Source of the DNA: Coenobita brevimanus
Lineage: Eukaryota; Arthropoda; Malacostraca; Decapoda; Coenobitidae
Direction of reading: 5' to 3'
DNA: 64,000 bases
Assembly: GCA_032717465.1 (NCBI GenBank)
Contig: CM064671.1
Span: forward strand, 55,275,491-55,339,490
The notes beneath the pieces are model-generated. The model worked only from the letters and a program-made list of their open reading frames with translations. It was not told the origin of the DNA and ran no database searches. Position 1 is the stretch's first letter. Each line of letters opens with the position of its first letter. A program made the position numbers and the translations under genes. Of this stretch, positions 22,725 to 32,040 are shown piece after piece.

Positions 22725-25665
22725 TTTTTTTTTTTTATGTGAGGAAGAAGGAACCAAAGGCAACGAGCCTGCAATACTATTCCTTCCAAGAGAAAAACAA
22801 AATATAAGAGAGAGCCAAATTCAAGATCCGATCATTTCCAGATGCCTGGACACACTGCGTTTGAAAAACTGGAGATCATAAGAAGTAGGAAATACAGACA
22901 GAGGGAGACAGTTCCAGAGTTGACCTGTTGCATAAATGAAGGACTGGGAGTAACGGTTAACTCTTGCATTAGAGAGTTGGACAGAAAAGGGATGAGAGTT
23001 TGCTGCTAGACGGGTGCTATGCGCCCGTCGTAGGGGTGGAGGAATGCATGCAAACAGTTCAGAGGAGCAGTGACCATTGAAGTAGCGATAGAAAAGAGAT
23101 AAAGATGCAACAGTGCGGAGAAGAGACAAAAGTTGAAGGGAGTCAGTAAGAGGAGGAGAGTTAATGAGGCGAAAAGCCTTTGACTCCACCCTATTGAGAA
23201 GGGCGTATGTGGGGAGCCTCCCCACACATGACAGTTGTACTCTACACAGGGGCGGATGAAACCCCTGTATAGAGTCATCAATTGTGCAGGGGTAAACAAG
23301 GAACAGAGTCGGCTTAGCACATCCAATCTCTTGGAAGCAGATTTTACAAGAGATATAATATGATCTTTCCAAGACAAGTCCTAAGTAAATGAAACCCCAA
23401 GCATGTTCAAGGATGATGCAGGATTAAGCTGAATATTATCAAACATTAGTGGGTATACCTTTGGAAGATTCTGTTGGGTTGATAGGTGCAAAAACTGAGT
23501 CTTTGATGTATTAAAAACAACAAGATTATTTTTACCCCAGTTAGAGATATGAGCCAAGTGAGACATTAGGTGTGTCATAGCCTCATCCTTTGTTTGTTGA
23601 AGTAACTGCTGAGATGGACGTTGCGGGAATCGAATGGAAAGGTGAAGGGTGGAGTCATCAGCATATGAGTGGATAGGGTTAGATGTACAGCTTAGAAGGT
23701 CATTGATGAATAAAAGGAAGAGAGTTGGTCATAGGACAGAGCCCTGAGGAACACCACTGTTAATAGATCTAGGAGAAGAACGATGGCCGTCTACAACAGC
23801 AGCTATAGAACGACCAGAAAGGAAGCTAGAGATGAAGGCACAGATAGAAGGATAGAAACCATAAGAGGGCAGTTTGGGAATGAAAGATTTATGCCAGACT
23901 AGATCGAAAGACTTAGAGATGTCAAGTGCAATGGCAAAGCTTTCGCCAAAGTCCCGAAAGGAGGATGACCAGGAGTCTGAAAGGTAGGTGAGAAGATCGC
24001 CGGTGGAGCGTCCCTGACGGAACCCATACTGATGATCAGAAAGAAGGTTGTGATAGGGAAGATGCTTTAAAAATTTTTTTATTAAGAACAGACTCGAAAA
24101 CTCTTGAGATACAGGATGTTGAAGCAATTGGACGATAGTTAGAGGGTTGGGAATGGTCACCCTTCTTTGGGACTGGCTGAATGAGAGCAAACTTCCAGCA
24201 AGAAGGAAAGGTACAAGTTGACAGACAAAGGCAAAAGAGTTTGCCTAGGCAGGGTGTAAGCACAGAAGCACAGTTCTTGAGAACAACAGGAGGGACTCCA
24301 TCAGGCCCATATGCCTTATTAGTATTGAGGCCTGTGACAGCAGAAAATACATCAGCTGAAGAAATTTTAATGTCAGCCATGAAGAAGTCAGAGGGGGGAA
24401 GTGATGGAGGAACAGCACCGGAATCGTCTAAGGTGGAATTGGAGGAGAAAGTCTGAGCGAAGAGATCTGCTTTATCAGTAGAAGAAATAGCTACAGAGCC
24501 ATCTGAGTAGAAAAGAGGAGGGAAGGATGATGAGGTAAAGTTGTTAGAAAGATTTTTGGCAAGGTGGCAGAAGAAGCGGGAAGAATTCGAGTTAGAGAGT
24601 TGAGAGCATTTAGTACAGGTGAAATTATTTTTAGCAGAGCGAAGAAAAGACTTAGCACGATTCCGGGCAGAAACGAATAAAAGATGTGATTCAGGGATGG
24701 GTTGGCTCCGGTACCTTTTATAGGCCCTCTCCTTGTTGCGGACAGCATTAGAACAAGCGTGATTAAACCAGGGCTTTTGTGCATTAGTCAAAGGATATGA
24801 GAAAGGAATGTATGCTTCCATGCCCGAAAAAATAATCTCTGTAATGCGCAAGGCACACTCAGATGGCTCCCGGCAATGGAAGCAATAATCATTCCAGGGT
24901 AAATCAAAGAAGTACCGCCTAAGGGCCTCCCAGTCCGCAGCTCCAAAGTGCCACAGATGACCTTTCTTTGGAGGGTCCGCAGGCCGTACTGGAGCGGTAG
25001 GACAGGTTAAGGTGATAAGGTTGTGATCGGAGGAGCCCAACGGAGAGAAAAGATTAACAGTGTAAGCAGAAGGATTAGTTGTAAGGAAGAGGTCAAGTAT
25101 GTTGGAACTCTCTCCAAGGCGATCAGGGATATGGGTAGGGTGATGTACAATCTGCTCTAGGTCAATAAGGATGGAAAAGGTGTAGGCTTGTTCACCAGGT
25201 GGATCAGTGAAAGGAGAGGAGAGCCAAAGGTGGTGGTGAACATTGAAATCTCCTAGAATGGAGATTTCAGAGAAAGGAGAAATGGATAGAATGTGTTCCA
25301 TCGTAGAAGTAAGATAGTCAAAGAATTTTTGATAGTAGAATTAGGAGTCAAGTAAACAGCACAGATATATTTAGTCAGTGAATGACAGGAAAGCCGAAGC
25401 CAGAGTGTAGAGAATTCGGAAGAATCAAGTTCAGTAACACGTAAGCAAGATAAGTTTTTGCGTATATATACACACACAAGCCACCTTTGGCTTTGAAATG
25501 AGTATAGAGAAAGTAGGAGGATACAGAAAAGGGTCTGCTGTCAGTTGCCTCAGGCAGCTGAGTCTCAGTTAGAAAAAGAAGGTGAGGTTTAGAGAAGGAG
25601 AGGTGGTGCTCAACAGAGTGAAAGTTAGAGGAAAGGCCACGAATGTTGCAGAAATGAAGAAGAGA
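22725..25665 (-). mobile_element. Nearly full-length LINE (family C): endonuclease and reverse transcriptase
   Basis: Read on the minus strand: an apurinic-type endonuclease begins near 25655 (NIRGLSSNFHSVEHHLSF) and continues with a glycine-rich YIRKNL strand, [10 protein letters not shown] near 25250 and SSDHNLI near 25030. The reverse transcriptase follows, with [40 protein letters not shown], a YADD catalytic box near 23660 and a C-terminal tail with RVESKAFRLINSPPLTDS. The longest unbroken frame is 421 codons (24036-25301). At least four frameshifts or stops (near 25300, 24100, 23730 and 23380) split it, so it is dead. A poly-A tail (T run 22723-22736) marks the 3' end. The architecture fits the Jockey/CR1 side of LINEs; the clade was not settled. 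Confidence 0.88.
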
Positions 25666-26100
25666 GTCAGACAGTGGTTCCAGGCATCTTGAGTCGTCAC
25701 CGGGAGAGGGGCAGAAGGTGGGGGCATTTATGGTCCCCCCCCCCTGGGTACTCCGAGGCTATGTTATTTGATGCCATTTTTTCTTTTTAAATTTTGAAAA
25801 GGAAGTGTGGTGTGTAATGTGCATGTAGTTTGGTGTTGATAGAGAAACTTGTACTGGAGAGCATGCTGGCCTACTCTCTGTGCTACTGAGACACTGATAA
25901 AGTTCAGCAAAGGGGGATGGTCGGGACCTAGTCCCGAGGGCTGATGAAACGTGAGCTCCAGTTCTCGCTATCATCAGCTTTCCATCCACCTTGGGAGTAC
26001 TGCCCTGCTCGACTGGTGCTTCACAGCCTGCTCTCAAGGCCCAATAGCCCTCCTACATCCCATACACCTCTCTACATGTCACCATTTCGGCGCTAACACT
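25666..26100 (-). other. Probable 5' leader of the family C LINE or flanking sequence
   Basis: Upstream of the endonuclease there is a GGGGGGG run (C run at 25736-25744) and a 92-codon minus-strand frame (25759-26037) with no recognised domain. No ORF1 with zinc knuckles is seen. The true 5' end of the LINE could lie anywhere here. Confidence 0.4.
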
Positions 26101-26335
26101 CACCGTCCATAATGAATACATGCTAGGGCTGTCTCATACAGGACTGATGTATTGGTATTAGCAGGGGTGTTTTTACGACATGTCGGCAGGTCTTCTGGTA
26201 GATCAGTAAAGTCTGATTTCATGAAATTCTAATCCTTAAACTGGTCCCTGCCCCAGTGGGGACTTGAACCTGGGTCTGGTAGGACTGCAGGCCACCTCTC
26301 TACCGACTGAGCCACCACCTCCCCCCTGGAGTTGA
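26100..26335 (-). mobile_element. tRNA-derived SINE (minus strand)
   Basis: On the minus strand an A box TGGCTCAGTCGG (26314-26303) and a perfect-consensus B box GGTTCAAGTCC (26270-26260) lie at tRNA-like spacing. The 3' side runs on into non-tRNA sequence. The T stem pairs poorly and the acceptor ends do not pair well, so a working tRNA gene is unlikely. The body edge at about 26100 is a guess. Confidence 0.6.
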
Positions 26336-26696
26336 GAGTTGTAAAATTCAGTAAGGGCGTGCACTGTATACTACAGTACTACTTGATTATTTTGAAGTAA
26401 GATCACGCATATAAAGAACCATAGCGAGAAAACATAATCGTTAGTGCTTTTTCAGAAATATATCTCCCCAGGTGGAGAGTTATTTCTATACATTTCTTTA
26501 TTTTCCTTATGAAATATTGAGAAAGAGACTATTTGTTTCAAGTTTCATAGTGCACTAGACCAAACTGAGACTATTTTGAGACTACTGTCCCACAAATTTC
26601 ATGACAAACCTTTTTTTCCCCCCAAAAAAATCATATTTGTTCGTGCCTATCTTAAACAGACGAAAAATATCTTAGCGCTTATATCGTGTGTATGTA

Positions 26697-26735
26697 TGTA
26701 TATATATATAGATAGATAGATAGATAGATAGATAA
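26697..26735. repeat. (TA)n/(GATA)n microsatellite
   Basis: TATATATATA followed by about six GATA units immediately before the left end of the Tigger-like element. Confidence 0.9.
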
Positions 26736-26883
26736 AGAATAAAAGTCCATTAATCCGAACACTGATAGTCCGAAAATCCCAATATCCAAATTGTTGAAGA
26801 AGGCTGACAAAAACTTCAAAAGTAGATAAAAAAATCAAATTTAAAAATTCAAACTGGGTGCCAAATGCACTGAAGTGCTGAGC

Positions 26884-27060
26884 GGTGTCGTCATGGAAGT
26901 TTCATGGAAGGATGCTTCTGTATATTTTGATAAACTGGTGAATTTCGTTGAACAAAATAATCATTACAATGGGGCTGAGGTGATCAATATCCATATCTTG
27001 CGAAACGAGTTCTACAAGAAACATGCGCAGGCTGTCAGGCCGGCTGATATCTGTGACTGA
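26884..27060 (+). pseudogene. Possible Tigger-type transposase C-terminal fragment
   Basis: An open frame of about 58 codons (VMEVSWKDASVYFDKLVNFV ... EFYKKHAQAVRPADICD) lies about 120 bases inside the left inverted end. The helix-rich shape with a hydrophobic FDKLVNFVEQ helix and a basic QAVRPADI end resembles the tails of pogo/Tigger transposases, which end in a short helical segment after the DDE domain. No catalytic residues are included. The assignment leans on the flanking inverted ends rather than on the protein itself. Confidence 0.4.
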
Positions 27061-27759
27061 CTGAAGTGCCTGAGCAACCAGGCAGGGGCCGGATACTCAA
27101 AAGGTTTAACGGCAGCTTTTGTGCCAAAGGCGCCATTACACATCGCCTTTTCGTGAAAGGTGCATACTCAAAACCATTGCTGCACGTGGATATTGGAAAA
27201 CATGGCTCATTAGCACCTTATGGGACCGGCAGGATCGGGGGAGCCCTAGCGATAAAAAGGCACCTTCCTGAACAACAACAAGTCGAGGATGATGTGTGTG
27301 GTGCTCCTTGCTCGTATTTAGATGAATTACAGGTTCATTACATTATTTGGAATGGAATGGTTTGCATCAATAGTAGTTACTGGGTAGCAAGATATCATTT
27401 TCTAGTAATAATAATGTAACTGGGGAATATGTGCGGTATGTGGATGTAGTCAACTCGGCGGTAGAGGCACATTCTGTTTAATGCTCTTTCTTCAATACAT
27501 TTAGCCATAATTCATGCTACACCAATGTGTGTCTAATGTTACAGTTGTTTGCTCAGTGCATATAGGTATTTATATTCACCAATATATTAACAATTCAGTG
27601 TGATTTCTGCTGGATCTGTCGCCCGTAGCATAAGCCTAACTTACCAGCTTCAGCTTGAGGTATTGCAGTACTTCAGTTAATAGTATTTGGATATATTAAG
27701 TTTTCACCCTAATAGTTACTGAGCTGAAAGAAGTCAGGTTGCCTATTTGCAGATAAATT

Positions 27760-28170
27760 TTATATTGCAGGGAATGTGTAGAAAATGTATCTAATTTTAT
27801 GAAAACTCTAGTTTGTTTGTGAAATGGAATTTAACTTGGGTTGATCATGGTTATATTAGTGTAAATGAAGATTGTAGTTAGGTGAGGTTAAATTACAATA
27901 TTTAAGAAGGGTTAGGCTAGGTTAGGTATGTTAATGTTAAGTTTGGTTAGTATAGGTTTGTTTAATAAAAGTTATGACTAGGTTATGGTAAGTTGCACAA
28001 AGCATAATCTAAATTAATCTAATCTAATCCAACCTGGCCATATTTAACCAAACCTGACCTGATTTTAACTGAAATCTAACCAAAATCATCCTGGTCTAAA
28101 AATCCATTTCACAGATTGACTAGTGATTTCACAAAATGACTATTTTCATAAGATTTCCTGTAACATTATA
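27760..28170. repeat. Fold-back element 1 with GGTTAG-like interior
   Basis: The left part (AATTTTATGAAAACTCTAGT ... TTTGTGAAATGGA) is mirrored at the right by TCCATTTCACAGATTGACTA and TTTCATAAGATTTCC. Between the arms the strand switches from GGTTAGG/GGTTAGTA words (27880-27990) to CTAATCTAATCC/TTAACC words (28005-28080), as expected of a hairpin. Arms are diverged, so edges are approximate. Confidence 0.6.
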
Positions 28171-28913
28171 GGCTATAACCTGCTGTTTTTTGTTGCTGTG
28201 GTTGCTAAGTGAGTACGGTGAAGTATGTGGTTAGGAATGATGATTATGGCAGTCTAACTATGGTTTGGCTAGAACGTGTTTTATTTTATTTTTTTTTGTC
28301 AGTCACCTTTCCCCCATAATATCCCTTGAGCATTAAAACCAAATCCTCGTTGTGTTAAGGGTATGGCACCTAACCTGGAGGTGCAGAGGCCCTCTACAGT
28401 AGCATGCAACAAAGGAAAATCCCCACGACGAGTTTCCCCACAATTACATTTTGAATACAATAGGTTTGATTTGGATAGCTAATGTTATGATAGGTTAGGA
28501 TAGGTAGGGATACTGGTAGGTTATATTAAGGTTTGTTGGCCAAACCTACACACATATCCCCTCAGATTTCCTCTTATGTTATATCAACTGAATTCAGCCT
28601 AAACTAACTAAACCTAATAATCAATTATGGCAGGAAAGATATAGCTTTATGGGAATGTTGTGCATGTGATGAGACATATCTGCTGTTGTAGTTGGGCCTA
28701 TACGCTACAAGACAGACAAAAGTAAAAGAAAATTTGGCTTCAAACTGAAATGCAGTAATGCTGGTGTTTCTCCCATCTTTAACATAATATCTCTCCCTGC
28801 AATAGCAGCTCTTGTTCTACCAGTAGGTCTAGGAAATGAAATAGCAACTACTTTTCTTGCTTAGAGAAGAGGAATACTGGCCACACAAATACCTTGTTAT
28901 ATATACTTGTTTC

Positions 28914-29343
28914 AGGGGATTTGTTAAACCAGTGATTTCATGAAATCCCTAGGGAAATCATGAAATGAGTTAAAATTAGGATGGCCCAATCAGGGTTAGG
29001 ATAATTTATGCAGCGGTTCGGTTAGGCTAGGATAATTGAGGCTAAGTTTAGGTCAGTTAGTTAATTTGGGCTGTGGTTTGGTTAGGCTGGGTAATCGAGG
29101 TTAAGGTTAATTAGGTAAGGATAGGTTAAATTTAATGTAGAAAGATGCTAAGTTGTTAATCGTTCATCTAAATTAACCTAACCTAAATAACCTAGCCTAA
29201 CCTAAACTTAACCTAGATTGTCCTAGCCTAACCTAACTGCAGTCTAAATTAACCTAACCTTTATTAACCCATCCTAATTTAAACTAACTTCACAAATTCC
29301 TAAGGGATTTCATATAATCACAGGTTACACAAAGTCCCTGCCT
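28914..29343. repeat. Fold-back element 2, long imperfect palindrome
   Basis: The outer arms are CAGGGGATTTGTTAAACCAG...AATTAGGATGG and its mirrored copy CCATCCTAATTTAAACTAAC...ACACAAAGTCCCTG. The inside is again GGTTAGGCTAGG / GGTTAGGCTGGG on the left and CCTAGCCTAACC / CTAGCCTAACC on the right, about 200 bases per arm. Related in style to fold-back element 1, so probably one family. Confidence 0.75.
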
Positions 29344-29347
29344 TATA

Positions 29348-29348
29348 C

Positions 29349-29411
<63 letters not shown>

Positions 29412-29417
29412 ATATAT
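29348..29417. repeat. (TA)n microsatellite with TATATTTA interruptions
   Basis: TA run broken twice by TTTA. Confidence 0.95.
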
Positions 29418-29432
29418 GCACTAAATATTTAA

Positions 29433-30168
29433 CCCACCCCATCCCGACCAATTTTCACCACTGACTCTCCCCAATCCCGACCAATTTTGGAAAAAAAAAA
29501 TTTTTAGCTCATACCTCCGCTTGTGAGAAAATTCATAGTGAAATCGCTCACTTGAGGTTTAAAGTACTCGATACAGGTACCGGTACCCCTTACCTTATTG
29601 GATTTTCTGTTAGGATGGTGCCAAAGAAAATGAGTTCTATGGGAGGATAACTATTCCACATCAGTCATAAACGGTATTTCTTTATTTATTTGGTACGAAT
29701 TTATATGTAGTATGAGAGTATATTGGTTTTCACATAGTAATATAGGTAATATAAGCTTTGTTTCACTCACTAAACCTGACCTTTATTGGCGACATTACCT
29801 GATCATCATTTCTGACTGTTTCTTCCTCTTTCTCCTCCACGTTGTCATCGATTAGGGAATCATTCTGGCCCTGAAATTCGTACCGTGGCATGACATGTCT
29901 TTACTGGCCAGGTAACTGATAACAGGTGAACTGCCGAGACAATGGCGTGCGGGGGGGGGGGCGAAGGAGGTCATGCGGGGTAAGGCATTGTCCTTGCCTG
30001 ACATCTTGTAGAGGAAGGTGTCCCATGTATACGTACCAAAAATCACACGCGAAAATTGAAAATTGTGCAAATTAGGGACCTTGCAATTGATGCGTGTTTA
30101 TATACTTCAACAGGACTGACAGTGACAATACGTGTGGACGTATATATACATGAACAGGACGCTGCAGG
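29433..30168 (-). mobile_element. Non-autonomous piggyBac-like element P3 (inverted)
   Basis: TTAA at 29429-29432 and 30169-30172 flanks ends CCCACCCCATCCCGACC (left) and GGACGCTGCAGG (right). It is a reverse-complement relative of P1 and P2: the frame starting MSGKDNALPRMTS (minus strand, from about 30002) is the equivalent of MPSRDNALHHITS in P2. It carries no transposase core and is nested within the Tigger-like element. Confidence 0.8.
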
Positions 30169-30654
30169 TTAAGGAAGGTGTTACTGAAGGTACTGTACAC
30201 ACATGAATAGACCGTATCTTTATTCTGGGCAGTGAGTTATGTGTCCCTCATATAACTTTGAAGTTAGCACGATTGAATCCCAGCTTATGTTTATTCACCA
30301 TTCCCACAAAATATCACTATGAAAACGGAAATATGTCGGGACTACTGCGTTGCACCCTCACTAATGTTTTGTTTACGTCCGTCAGCTGAGAGGAAATGCT
30401 GCATTGCGATTGGTAGACACTTCCTAGGAGTATTTTTATAACGCTGCTGTGATTTTCTGGTGTATCAAACTGTGCTTTCTGAGGAAATTCGCTTGTCCAT
30501 GGAAAGGCACACCACAGAAGCCTTCAAAATTGTTTGAGTATTGGAGTCGGGTGTGTCCCCAATGGCACCTTTGACTTGCCTTACAAAAAGGTACCGTTCA
30601 TCAACTGGCGCCGTGGCAAAAGGCTCGTTTTGAGTATCCAGCCCCAGATAAATC

Positions 30655-30765
30655 CACTGATGGTTTCGGGACACTTCGCCGTCATGTCAATTCGCCATCA
30701 CAACAATAACAAGACAATTCGCTGTCAGGACCATTTGCACCCTGGACGATTTCCCATCATTCTAT
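30655..30765. repeat. Degenerate GACAATTCGCCGTCA-type repeat (copy 2)
   Basis: Successive words GGACACTTCGCCGTCA, GTCAATTCGCCATCA, GACAATTCGCTGTCA, GGACCATTTGCACCC and GACGATTTCCCATCA. Same order of words as at 18140-18240, so the two are copies of one dispersed sequence. Confidence 0.65.
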
Positions 30766-31482
30766 AAATATACTTATTACTGATTAATTGATACTTTAAT
30801 AACTAACATTCAGGGGGATTTTTCAAAGTCTATGTTCATTCAATAGCGTAGGCTTTGTATATCACTTATAGGTTGCATTTGTAGACAGTAATTAACTTGT
30901 TTCTACCTCTCTCTAAATGATTTTGAATTATATTCTAGCGTCACCCATAGCTGTCTTCATTAATATCCATTGCAACTACAACATCCTAGGTATATTTTAA
31001 AATGACTTTTAAGAGGTATAAGTATTCAAAAACTAGTGTACTTGCTGAATAAACTGATATGTAAATAAAAGAAGGGGAATCGTCCATATTTTGATGGTGA
31101 ACTGTCTGACGAAGAATAATTGTGCTTTGACAATACATGCATAGTATTATTAACCCTGGACTTACTCTCTCTAGTTGGATTTATCAGCCTACAGCTGCTG
31201 TTTTCAACACTATGCATTACTGGCTAGTTAAACAACCCAAAACATCTCTTAATTTAACAATTTCAGTTCGTGCCTTCAGTAATACTTTAAGTAAAAAATT
31301 GTGTAAAACTTAATGTTAATATTGCCATATTGTATTATGAATGAATGAAAAGTGATCCGTTCGGTAAAATTTCAGTATAAACATGAAATAAAGTGTCTTA
31401 GGGGTCCCACCCAAAAATCCGTAAAATTTGATAATCCGAATGATTCTCGGTCCACTGCCATTCGGATTAATGGACTTTTACT

Positions 31483-31515
31483 GTGTGTGTGTGTGTGTGG
31501 AGAGAGAGAGAGAGC
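31483..31515. repeat. (TG)n(GA)n microsatellite at the Tigger right end
   Basis: Nine TG units followed by about eight GA units starting immediately at the element's terminal CTG. Confidence 0.9.
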
Positions 31516-31519
31516 AAAA

Positions 31520-32040
31520 CATGAATAATAAATCCCTATATCTATCCATATCACTCTACCATTTAAACACAGGCTGATTGATAGATATTGATATTTATTT
31601 CATTTTTTATGTTTTATTCGGTACACAAAGACATATTGAGAGAGACTACTAAATTTAACAGCATTTCATAATCTTTGCTGACAGAAGGTTAAAAGCTACC
31701 GTGCTAATTCAATGGCGAGAACTTCAACATCAGAGAATAGTGTTTAGACATGATTTGCTGAATCATCGATATGTTTGAATAGAAATTGTTGCCATCGTGT
31801 GTCATTTGTCCCTCCCATATATTCTTACATACTAGCAAGGTTTTTTTTTGAGGTGGGAAATTACTGAATTGTATTGTTGCAAGGTGGGGGGGCCATCATC
31901 CACCCACTTAGTGTAGCGGTACTCTGTTTTTAGGGGAGCACTGCATTGAGTGGCAAGCCAAATGATTTCCTGCAAACCAGGAAATCATTTACAACGCAGG
32001 GTAAAAACATTATAACTAACCAGCACCTGTTCCCTGCGTG
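31520..32040. other. Stretch without recognised gene; may include the 5' leader of the next LINE
   Basis: No domain seen. AAATGATTTCCTGC and its complement GCAGGAAATCATTT-like piece at 31958-31990 form a short hairpin (AAATGATTTCCTG...CAGGAAATCATTT). Confidence 0.45.

Larger units (their letters stand above)
26738..31483 (+). mobile_element. pogo/Tigger-like DNA transposon remnant with nested repeats
   Basis: The left end reads AAAAGTCCATTAATCCGAAC (26741-26760) and the right end, complemented, reads CAGTAAAAGTCCATTAATCC (from 31483): the same roughly 20-base inverted end. CAGT...TCC...ATTAATCCGAA ends are characteristic of pogo/Tigger elements of the Tc1/mariner superfamily, which insert at TA. 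Of the transposase only a possible C-terminal piece (26884-27060) is left. The roughly 4.7-kb span is mostly later insertions: fold-back elements at 27.8 and 28.9 kb, piggyBac-like P3, and an unidentified repeat pair at 27.1 and 30.6 kb. Confidence 0.72.

Noticed and set aside
26250..26335. Functional tRNA gene on the minus strand
   Set aside because: A and B boxes are good but the T stem and acceptor stem do not pair properly; a SINE head is more likely.
27880..29290. Interstitial telomere array (TTAGG)n
   Set aside because: Words are irregular (GGTTAGGCTAGG, GGTTAAGG and so on), never in a clean tandem run, and strand polarity flips within a palindrome; fold-back elements explain it better.
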